DNA of 62,239 nucleotides from Candidatus Lachnoclostridium stercoravium (GTDB taxonomy: Bacteria; Bacillota; Clostridia; Lachnospirales; Lachnospiraceae). The stretch spans positions 1 to 62,239 of the forward strand of contig DWZA01000029.1 in assembly GCA_019118365.1 (NCBI GenBank), given 5' to 3'. The notes beneath the pieces were generated by a model, which saw only the letters and a list, made by a program, of their open reading frames with translations, was not told where the DNA came from and searched no databases. A program made the translations under genes and the position numbers. Shown here one piece after another: positions 8,387 through 15,546 of the stretch (its first letter is position 1; each line of letters opens with the position of its first letter).

Positions 8387-10393
8387 ATGCCTCATATCAA
8401 TGTACTCGATAAAAATACGATCGACAAGATCGCGGCCGGAGAGGTGATCGAGCGGCCGGCATCGGTTGTAAAAGAGCTTCTGGAAAACGCCATCGACGCA
8501 AAGGCTACAGCCGTAACGGTGGAGATCCGGGACGGCGGGATCTCCTTTATCCGCGTGACAGACAATGGCTGCGGCATCCCAAAAGAGGAGATCGCCCTGG
8601 CCTTTCTGCGCCATTCCACCAGCAAGATCAAATCCGCGGAAGATCTGTTTACGGTGTCTTCCCTGGGATTTCGCGGCGAGGCTCTTTCCAGTATCGCCGC
8701 CGTGTCTCAGGTGGAGATCATCACCAAGACGGCAAACAGCCTTACCGGCACAAGATATCAGATCGAAGGCGGGACGGAGAAGTCTCTGGAAGAGGTCGGA
8801 GCGCCGGAGGGCACTACATTTATCGCCAGGAACCTCTTTTTCAATACTCCTGTGCGCAGAAAGTTTTTGAAGACGCCTCAGACAGAGGGCGCCCATGTGG
8901 CGGACCTGGTGGAAAAGATCGCCCTTTCTCATCCGGAGGTTTCGATCCGCTTCATACAGAATAACCAGAATAAGCTCCATACTTCCGGGAACCACAACCT
9001 GAAGGATATCATATATACCGTATTTGGACGGGATATTGCGTCCAACCTCCTTCCGGTAAAAGCGCAGAACGACGATGTTTCTATTACCGGCTTTATCGGG
9101 AAGCCGGTCATTGCAAGAAGCAACCGGAATTACGAGAACTATTTTATAAACGGACGATATATTAAAAGCAGCATCGTAGCCAGAGCCATCGAAGAAGCGT
9201 ATAAGCCTTTTATGATGCAGCATAAATATCCGTTCACCATGCTGCATTTTTCCATTGAACCGGAATTTTTAGATGTAAATGTACATCCTTCCAAAATGGA
9301 GCTCCGTTTCCGGGACGGCGGGGGGATCTATAACCTGATCCTTACGGCTCTTCAGGCTGCTCTTGCGGAAAAAGAGCTGATCCCGGAGGTGGATCTGGAA
9401 AAGAAAGAGCGGGCAGAGACGAAAAAAGCTATGGATGCCATGGAAAAGAAGGAGCAGGAGCGGCCGGAACCTTTTGAGAAAAAAAGGATCTCCTTCCTGC
9501 AGGAACATCCTGCCAGAGAATGGAAAACGCCGGCCCCGCAGCAGCAGGCTCCGTCCCTGTCCCTTGTCCGGGAAGAGTCCGCACTATACGGACATTCGCT
9601 TCGAGAAAAGCCGGCTTCATACGGATATCCCCAGGGGCATTCCAGGCAGGAGCCAGTGAGTCCCGCGCATCCCGCAGCAGCTGTGAAAGAACCGGAGAGG
9701 CCGGCGCCTTTCAGCAAAGGGGAAGACCGGCCGGCGGCGGTCCAGGATTCTTTACAGAAGGAGGACGGACAGCAGCTGGATCTTTTTGACGGCAAACTGT
9801 TACAGCCAGAATCAAGGAAGCGTCATAAGCTGATCGGCCAGCTGTTCGATACCTATTGGCTGGTGGAATTTGACGAACACCTTTATATCATCGACCAGCA
9901 TGCGGCCCATGAAAAGGTTCTTTACGAGAGGACTATGGCGTCTTTAAAAAGCAGAGAATATACTTCCCAGGCGGTAAATCCGCCTATCATACTGACTTTA
10001 AACCGCAATGAAGAACTGCTTTTACAGACTCACAAAGAAGATTTTTACAGGATCGGCTTTGAGATCGAACCCTTCGGCGGGCGGGAATACGCAGTCCGGG
10101 GCGTTCCGGGAAACCTGTTTTCCATCGCTAAAAAGGAACTGCTTATGGAGATGATCGACGGTCTTTCGGAGGAAGCTGGTTCCTCAAAACCGGACATGAT
10201 ATTTGAGAAGATCGCATCCATGTCCTGTAAAGCGGCGGTTAAGGGAAACCATCAGATGTCTTTTGCGGAAGCGAACGAACTGATCGACCAGCTTCTTACT
10301 CTGGACAATCCTTACGCCTGCCCTCACGGCAGGCCGACGATCATTTCCATGAGCCGGTATGAGCTGGAAAAGAAATTTAAACGGATCGTGTAA
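8387..10393 (+). CDS. mutL: DNA mismatch repair protein MutL
   Basis: An ATPase and nicking endonuclease that couples mismatch recognition to strand removal. The N-terminal GHKL fold shows ELLENAIDA, DNGCGIP and GFRGEALSSI. A variable Pro/Glu-rich linker spans roughly residues 340-470. The C-terminal domain carries the metal-binding nuclease motif DQHAAHEKVLYE starting at residue 503, plus CPHGRP near the end. This marks it as the nicking type found in species without MutH. It is 668 residues with an AGGAGGG ribosome site. miaA follows after 11 bases. Confidence 0.97.
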   Translation: MPHINVLDKNTIDKIAAGEVIERPASVVKELLENAIDAKATAVTVEIRDGGISFIRVTDNGCGIPKEEIALAFLRHSTSKIKSAEDLFTVSSLGFRGEALSSIAAVSQVEIITKTANSLTGTRYQIEGGTEKSLEEVGAPEGTTFIARNLFFNTPVRRKFLKTPQTEGAHVADLVEKIALSHPEVSIRFIQNNQNKLHTSGNHNLKDIIYTVFGRDIASNLLPVKAQNDDVSITGFIGKPVIARSNRNYENYFINGRYIKSSIVARAIEEAYKPFMMQHKYPFTMLHFSIEPEFLDVNVHPSKMELRFRDGGGIYNLILTALQAALAEKELIPEVDLEKKERAETKKAMDAMEKKEQERPEPFEKKRISFLQEHPAREWKTPAPQQQAPSLSLVREESALYGHSLREKPASYGYPQGHSRQEPVSPAHPAAAVKEPERPAPFSKGEDRPAAVQDSLQKEDGQQLDLFDGKLLQPESRKRHKLIGQLFDTYWLVEFDEHLYIIDQHAAHEKVLYERTMASLKSREYTSQAVNPPIILTLNRNEELLLQTHKEDFYRIGFEIEPFGGREYAVRGVPGNLFSIAKKELLMEMIDGLSEEAGSSKPDMIFEKIASMSCKAAVKGNHQMSFAEANELIDQLLTLDNPYACPHGRPTIISMSRYELEKKFKRIV

Positions 10394-10404
10394 AGGAGCA
10401 GCAT

Positions 10405-11385
10405 ATGGAAGATCAACAGACCGGGATGGTGAACGTCCCTGATAAAAAACCGCTGATCGTTCTGGCAGGGCCTACGGCTGTGGGAAAGACCGCCCTTTCT
10501 ATCCGCCTGGCAAAGGCGATAAACGGAGAGATCATCAGCGCAGATTCCATGCAGGTCTACCGCCGTATGGATATCGGCTCGGCAAAGATCCGGCCGGAAG
10601 AGACGGAGGGGATCCCCCATCACCTCATCGACATCCTTGACCCGGAGGAAGATTTCAATGTGGTCACGTTCCAGCGGCTGGCAAAAGAAGCCGCAGATCA
10701 GATCTGCGCCAGAGGAAGGATACCCATTGTCGCCGGTGGCACGGGATTTTATATCCAGGCGCTGTTATACGACATTGATTTTACGGAAAATGAAGACGGC
10801 GGCGAGATCCGGAAGGAGCTGGAAGAGCTGGCAAAGAAGGAAGGCCCAGGTGTCCTTTATGGAATGCTGAAAGAGGTGGATCCGGAATCTGCGGCAGCGA
10901 TCCATGAGAATAATGTAAAACGGGTGATCCGGGCGTTAGAATATTACCGCCAGACAGGGGAGAAGATCTCTAAGCACAACGCGCAGGAGAGAGAAAAGAC
11001 CTCCCCCTACAATTTTCTTTATTATGTAGTGAACACAGACCGGGAGCTGCTTTACCAGCGGATCGACCAGCGGATCGACCAGATGATGGAAGACGGTCTT
11101 GTAGAAGAGGTGCGCGCCTTAAAGGCAGCCGGGATAAAACGGGGAATGACCTCCATGCAGGGTCTTGGCTATAAGGAGATCCTGGACTATCTTGACGGGA
11201 AAACGTCCCTGGAGGAGGCGGTATATATCCTGAAACGGGATACCCGCCATTTCGCAAAGAGACAGCTTACGTGGTTCCGCAGGGAAAAAGAGGTGCGGTG
11301 GCTTTATCTGCCGGACTTTGATAACGATCCGGACCGCATGGTAGAAAAAATACGTCAGGACTGCCTGGATCAGAAGATCTTGTAG
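10405..11385 (+). CDS. miaA: tRNA dimethylallyltransferase MiaA
   Basis: Transfers a dimethylallyl group from DMAPP to N6 of A37 in tRNAs that read UNN codons, making the substrate for MiaB. It has 326 residues. The P-loop is GPTAVGKT (residues 22-29), followed by the family signatures SADSMQVYR and DILDPEEDFNV. A short N-terminal tail precedes the P-loop. The ribosome site AAAGGAG lies over the end of mutL, so translation is probably coupled. No hfq gene follows it here, unlike B. subtilis. Confidence 0.96.
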   Translation: MEDQQTGMVNVPDKKPLIVLAGPTAVGKTALSIRLAKAINGEIISADSMQVYRRMDIGSAKIRPEETEGIPHHLIDILDPEEDFNVVTFQRLAKEAADQICARGRIPIVAGGTGFYIQALLYDIDFTENEDGGEIRKELEELAKKEGPGVLYGMLKEVDPESAAAIHENNVKRVIRALEYYRQTGEKISKHNAQEREKTSPYNFLYYVVNTDRELLYQRIDQRIDQMMEDGLVEEVRALKAAGIKRGMTSMQGLGYKEILDYLDGKTSLEEAVYILKRDTRHFAKRQLTWFRREKEVRWLYLPDFDNDPDRMVEKIRQDCLDQKIL

Positions 11386-11410
11386 ATCCGGGCGGCAATT
11401 CAGAACGGCA

Positions 11411-11449
11411 TATCTTCTTGCCTGCACAGAATGTGTTGGCAAGAAGATA
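11411..11449 (+). other. Stem-loop before the YnbB-like gene
   Basis: A perfect 12-bp inverted repeat (arms 11411-11422 and 11438-11449, 15-base loop) lies 25 bases past miaA. The core CTTCTTG/CAAGAAG recurs in a second hairpin after the next gene. No T run follows, so it is not a normal terminator; its role is unknown. Confidence 0.65.
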
Positions 11450-11493
11450 CACGGCAGAACGGTTCAAAAACAGAAATTAAGAGGAATGAGAAA

Positions 11494-12783
11494 ATGGAAG
11501 CAAACGAGATAAACGCGATGTATGAAAGCATGGGGATCAGCAGAAAGGTACTGGCTCTGGCAGAAGAGGTAGAGGCTTCTCTGAAAGAAAGGTTTCTGGC
11601 GATCGACGAGACGGCGGAATACAACCAGCTGAAGGTGATCAAAGCCATGCAGAAAAACAGGGTGAGCGATATTCATTTCGCCGCCACTACGGGATACGGA
11701 TATAACGATCTGGGAAGGGACACTTTAGAAAGCGTCTACGCAGATGCGTTTCATGGAGAGAGCGCCCTGGTGCGCCCTCAGTTAATGAGCGGGACCCACG
11801 CCCTCCATGTGGCCCTTTCCGGAAATTTACGTCCGGGAGACGAGCTGCTCTCCCCTGTAGGGAAGCCTTACGATACACTGGAAGAGGTGATCGGGATCCG
11901 GGAATCCGCCGGGTCTTTAAAAGAATATGGCGTAGTATACCGCCAGGTGGATCTCCTTCCGGACGGATCCTTCGACTATGACGGAATCCGCGCCGCGATC
12001 AACGAAAAGACAAAGCTGGTAACGATCCAGCGGTCCAAAGGCTATGCCACCAGGCCGACCCTTTCCGTAGAGAGGATCGGGGAGCTGATCGCTTTTGTAA
12101 AAAGCGTTAAGCCGGACGTGATCTGCATGGTAGATAACTGCTATGGAGAATTTGTGGAAAGGATCGAGCCGACGGACGTGGGAGCGGATATGATCGTCGG
12201 TTCTCTGATCAAGAATCCAGGAGGCGGCCTGGCGCCGATCGGCGGATATATCGTCGGGAAACAGGAATGCATCGATCAGGCTTCTTACCGGCTGTCCGCT
12301 CCAGGACTGGGAAAAGAAGTAGGAGCCAGCCTGGGGCTTAACCAGCAGCTGTTCCAGGGCTTTTTCCTGTCGCCCACCGTAGTGGCCGGAGCTTTAAAAG
12401 GAGCGATCTTCGCCGCCAATATCTATGAAAAACTGGGATTTTCCGTCGTACCTAACGGCACGGAGCCAAGGTACGACATCATCCAGGCAGTTACATTGAA
12501 AACAGCAGAAGGAGTGATCGCTTTCTGCCAGGGCATTCAGGCAGCGGCTCCTGTAGACAGCTATGTAAGCCCGGAGCCATGGGATATGCCTGGATATGAT
12601 GCGCCGGTGATCATGGCGGCAGGGGCCTTTGTTCAGGGATCCTCGATCGAGCTTTCCGCAGACGGCCCGATCAAACCGCCCTATGCCGTTTATTTCCAGG
12701 GAGGACTCACCTGGTATCACGCAAAGCTGGGGATCATGATGTCTGTAGAAAAGATGGCTCAGGCCGGATTGATCGAGCTGTAA
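11494..12783 (+). CDS. PLP-dependent methionine gamma-lyase-like protein (YnbB / aluminum-resistance family)
   Basis: A fold-type I pyridoxal-phosphate enzyme of the Cys/Met metabolism group, often labelled methionine gamma-lyase family or aluminum resistance protein; its true substrate is not established. The Schiff-base lysine is probably K182 (IQRSKGY). The segments LMSGTHALHVALSGNLRPGDEL and DNCYGEFVE form the usual cofactor site. The frame is open to an ATG at 11431, but that would run through the hairpin. ATG 11494, with GAGGAA seven bases upstream, gives 429 residues, the family's length. It follows miaA by about 110 bases on the same strand. Confidence 0.85.
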   Translation: MEANEINAMYESMGISRKVLALAEEVEASLKERFLAIDETAEYNQLKVIKAMQKNRVSDIHFAATTGYGYNDLGRDTLESVYADAFHGESALVRPQLMSGTHALHVALSGNLRPGDELLSPVGKPYDTLEEVIGIRESAGSLKEYGVVYRQVDLLPDGSFDYDGIRAAINEKTKLVTIQRSKGYATRPTLSVERIGELIAFVKSVKPDVICMVDNCYGEFVERIEPTDVGADMIVGSLIKNPGGGLAPIGGYIVGKQECIDQASYRLSAPGLGKEVGASLGLNQQLFQGFFLSPTVVAGALKGAIFAANIYEKLGFSVVPNGTEPRYDIIQAVTLKTAEGVIAFCQGIQAAAPVDSYVSPEPWDMPGYDAPVIMAAGAFVQGSSIELSADGPIKPPYAVYFQGGLTWYHAKLGIMMSVEKMAQAGLIEL

Positions 12784-12792
12784 AGAAAACAG

Positions 12793-12963
12793 GCAAGCTT
12801 GACGCAGCTTCAGGGGCGGGCGTTCAGGCCGGCGGATCTTCTTGCCCGTTTGACGCCGGACAAGAAGCATCGGATGTTCATCCGATGGAACCTCAGACAT
12901 TCGAATCTGCTTACAAGCAAGCTTGACGCAGCTTCAACTGTCCGAGGTTCCGCCGGCCTGAAC
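12793..12963. repeat. Compound repeat and hairpin region in the 345-base gap after the YnbB-like gene
   Basis: Two identical 20-base copies of GCAAGCTTGACGCAGCTTCA sit at 12793-12812 and 12917-12936, each able to form a small AAGCT/AGCTT hairpin. A perfect 15-bp inverted repeat, GTTCAGGCCGGCGGA with its complement, spans 12822-12836 and 12949-12963. Inside lie a CTTCTTG/CAAGAAG pair (12838-12844, 12861-12867), an 8-bp hairpin at 12868-12887, and a 12-base pair of 12887-12898 with 12940-12951. Several of these stems exclude each other. No reading frame is convincing. It could be a small palindromic element, a processed RNA structure, or a complex terminator. Confidence 0.7.
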
Positions 12964-13014
12964 TGTTAAAAAAGTATGAACTGGGTGGAAACCGTATACA
13001 TGACAGGAAACTTG

Positions 13015-13023
13015 TGGTAAACT
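13015..13023 (+). promoter_or_regulatory. Weak extended -10 candidate before the DUF4321 gene
   Basis: TGG followed by TAAACT gives an extended -10 element about 106 bases before the start codon; only a poor -35 (TATACA at 12995-13000, 17-base spacer) is present. It is the best promoter candidate in the gap, but weak. Confidence 0.25.
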
Positions 13024-13128
13024 AGGGTGAATCCGATCAGGCAGGGGCCGGCCTGTCTTGTGGGGATATTTTGCGACAGACGCCGGAACCGATCGCAGGG
13101 AAGGCATTTGTCTTAAGGGGAACAGGAT

Positions 13129-13380
13129 ATGGGAAGTAAGAATTTTTGGGTCCTCCTGCTTTTAATGCTTGCGGGGATCGTACTTGGAGGATTCATAGGG
13201 AACGCGACAAGCGGGATCGCCGGGCTGTCCTGGCTGAACTTCGGCCAGTCTTTCGGTCTGGATTCACCTCTTGTGCTGAACTTTGGGATCCTTGTTATCA
13301 CTTTTGGATTAACTATTAAGATCACGATGGCCAGTATCATCGGCATGGTGATCGCTCTTTTAGTCTTCCGCTGGATATAA
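13129..13380 (+). CDS. DUF4321 small membrane protein
   Basis: An 83-residue protein with two hydrophobic segments: residues 6-25 (WVLLLLMLAGIVLGGFIG), and a second, less clearly split one from residue 49 to the end. Between them is LNFGQSFGLDSPLVLNFGIL, the hallmark of the DUF4321 family of Firmicutes, whose function is unknown. The ribosome site AAGGGGAA lies before the ATG. It precedes radC and the mre genes, a place where this family is often found, which suggests but does not show a link to the envelope. Confidence 0.75.
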   Translation: MGSKNFWVLLLLMLAGIVLGGFIGNATSGIAGLSWLNFGQSFGLDSPLVLNFGILVITFGLTIKITMASIIGMVIALLVFRWI

Positions 13381-13467
13381 AAGGCTGCGAAAAAGCGCCG
13401 CCGGCAGCAGAAGTCTTCTCTCTTTCCGACATAGGGCCTGGAGAGGCGGATCGGATGGGAGGAATCT

Positions 13468-14163
13468 ATGAGCAATAAGACGATGAAGGAACTTCCGCCG
13501 GACAGCAGGCCATATGAGAAATGCCTGCGCTTTGGCGCGGAAGCGTTAAGCGATGCGGAATTATTAGCGGTGATCATCCGCACAGGGTCCAGGGGAGAGA
13601 ACTCCCTGGAATTATCGAAACGTGTGCTTTCCGCCAGCTATCCCAAAGAGGGGCTGGTGGGGCTTATGCATCTGTCTCTGGACGACCTGATCTCCATAAA
13701 AGGGATCGGACGGGTCAAAGGGGTGCAGCTCCTCTGTGTAGGAGAGCTTTCCCGGCGTATCTGGAAGAGGAGGCTGTATGAAAAGTCTCTGTCCTTCCAC
13801 AGTCCTCAGGATATCGCCGATTATTTTATGGAGGACATGCGCCACAGCGAGCAGGAAGAACTTATGCTGATGTGCTTTAACACAAAACAGGTGCTGGTCC
13901 GGGAAGCCCTTCTTTCCAGGGGCACGGTGAACGCATCCATGATCACTCCGAGAGAAGTCTTTCTTGAGGCTTTGAAGTGCCGGGCGGTCAATATCATCCT
14001 GCTCCACAATCATCCCAGCGGGAATCCTTCTCCCAGCGGGGACGATATCCGATTTACAGAGAATATAAAGAAAGCCGGAGAAATGATCGGTATCCGGCTG
14101 ATTGACCATATCATTATAGGAGATAATTCCTATATCAGTTTAAAAGAACGGGGATTGTTATAG
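13468..14163 (+). CDS. radC: RadC family protein (JAB/MPN domain)
   Basis: A 231-residue UPF0758 protein. The N-terminal half has a helix-hairpin-helix-like segment (LISIKGIGRVKGVQLL). The C-terminal half is a JAB metalloprotease-like fold with the metal motif HNHPSGNPSPSGDD, where H180 and H182 are the probable metal ligands. The old link to DNA repair in E. coli has been withdrawn, so the function is open. It starts behind GGGAGGAAT and stands one base before mreC, the usual radC-mre order. Confidence 0.93.
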   Translation: MSNKTMKELPPDSRPYEKCLRFGAEALSDAELLAVIIRTGSRGENSLELSKRVLSASYPKEGLVGLMHLSLDDLISIKGIGRVKGVQLLCVGELSRRIWKRRLYEKSLSFHSPQDIADYFMEDMRHSEQEELMLMCFNTKQVLVREALLSRGTVNASMITPREVFLEALKCRAVNIILLHNHPSGNPSPSGDDIRFTENIKKAGEMIGIRLIDHIIIGDNSYISLKERGLL

Positions 14164-14164
14164 A

Positions 14165-15028
14165 ATGGAATCAAAACGCAGCAAATATATACTGATATGC
14201 CTTACGATCTTATGCATCCTGCTGATCGGCGTCACTTCCATAAACAGCTCGGTCCTGGCGCCTCTGCGCACGGGTATCGGCTATGTGCTGATCCCGGTGC
14301 AGTCCGGCGTTAACCGGGTGGGACTGGCTATTTATAATAGCCTGAGCGATTATTCCAGCTTAAAGGGAGCCCTGGAGGAGAATAAGCAGCTGAAGGAGCA
14401 GATCGCCTCACTGGTGGAAGACAACAACCGCCTTCAGGCGGAAAGCTTCGAGCTTTCCCGTCTGAGGAAGCTTTATCAGCTGGATGAGGAATATATGCAG
14501 TACAGCAAAGTAGGAGCCAGAGTCATCGCCAAGGACTCCGGAGACTGGTTCCAGGTGTTCCGGGTGGACAAAGGTTCCGCGGACGGCATTAAGGAAGATA
14601 TGAATGTGATCGCAGGCGGCGGCCTTGTGGGGATCGTTACAGACGTAGGGCCGAACTATGCCACAGTACGGTCGATCATCGATGATTCCAGCCGGGTGGG
14701 AGCCATGGCTCTTCAGTCCGGAGCAAACTGCATCGTGGCGGGCGACCTGAAATTATATCAGGAAGGCCGTCTGCGTATTACGGATATTCCGAAAGAAGGG
14801 GATCTGAAAGAGGGGGATAAGATCATTACCTCCAACATCAGCTCGGTGTTCCTTCCGGGAATCCTCATCGGCTACGCCGCAGATATCACCGTGGACAGCA
14901 ATCAGCTTACCAAGTCCGGATATCTGATCCCGGTGGCTGAATTTGATACCCTTCAGGAGGTGCTGATCATTACGGACTTAAAGTCCGACCTTATGGCGGA
15001 ACCAGCGGCAGAAAGCGGGGCGGAATAA
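14165..15028 (+). CDS. mreC: Rod shape-determining protein MreC
   Basis: A bitopic membrane protein of the elongasome that links the cytoskeleton to PBP2 and RodA outside the membrane. It has 287 residues: a membrane segment at about residues 8-28, a coiled coil near 65-105, then the beta-barrel region with VIAGGGLVGIVTDVGPNYATVRSIIDDSSRVGA. It starts one base after radC ends and its stop overlaps the start of mreD (TAATG). mreB is not in this window; it must be elsewhere. Confidence 0.94.
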   Translation: MESKRSKYILICLTILCILLIGVTSINSSVLAPLRTGIGYVLIPVQSGVNRVGLAIYNSLSDYSSLKGALEENKQLKEQIASLVEDNNRLQAESFELSRLRKLYQLDEEYMQYSKVGARVIAKDSGDWFQVFRVDKGSADGIKEDMNVIAGGGLVGIVTDVGPNYATVRSIIDDSSRVGAMALQSGANCIVAGDLKLYQEGRLRITDIPKEGDLKEGDKIITSNISSVFLPGILIGYAADITVDSNQLTKSGYLIPVAEFDTLQEVLIITDLKSDLMAEPAAESGAE

Positions 15029-15546
15029 TGAAACAGAAGCTTTTGAACATTCTTTTGATCGTACTTGCGTTTACGGTCCAGAACTGTGTGTTCCCCCATA
15101 TATCCTTTTTGTCGGCCTCCCCAAACCTGCTTCTGATCCTGACCTTTTCTATCGGCTTTATCCATGGAAAGGAAGCGGGGATGTTCTGCGGCCTGTGCTC
15201 CGGGATCCTTCTGGATCTCTTTTACAGCGGGCCTTTCGGCTTTTTTACGCTGTTTTATATATGGATGGGATATCTCAACGGGATCTTTACGAAATATTAC
15301 TATGAAGATTACATCACCCTTCCTCTGCTTTTAAGCCTGATCAATGATTTTGCGTACAATATGTATATTTATGTGTTCAGTTTCCTGATCCGGAACCGGC
15401 TGGACTTTTTCTATTATTTCATCAATATCATGGTTCCTGAGATCATATTTACGGTCATCACCACTCTGTTGATCTACCGTATCGTACTGATATCTACAAA
15501 GAAGATCGAGGAATGGGAACAAAGGAGAGATACGACGATTGTTTAG
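15028..15546 (+). CDS. mreD: Rod shape-determining protein MreD
   Basis: A 172-residue integral membrane protein with about five helices, with the family's NLLLILTFSIGFIHGKEAGMFCGLCSGILLDL region near residues 32-63. It belongs to the MreBCD-PBP2-RodA elongation machinery. The start overlaps the mreC stop by one base and its last eight bases overlap the start of mrdA, which points to tight translational coupling. Confidence 0.92.
   Translation: MKQKLLNILLIVLAFTVQNCVFPHISFLSASPNLLLILTFSIGFIHGKEAGMFCGLCSGILLDLFYSGPFGFFTLFYIWMGYLNGIFTKYYYEDYITLPLLLSLINDFAYNMYIYVFSFLIRNRLDFFYYFINIMVPEIIFTVITTLLIYRIVLISTKKIEEWEQRRDTTIV

Noticed and set aside
8237-9247. Long antisense reading frame opposite mutS-mutL
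   Set aside because: It is opposite strongly conserved genes, has no ribosome site, and its translation has no recognisable domain; it arises from the G+C bias of the third codon positions on the coding strand.
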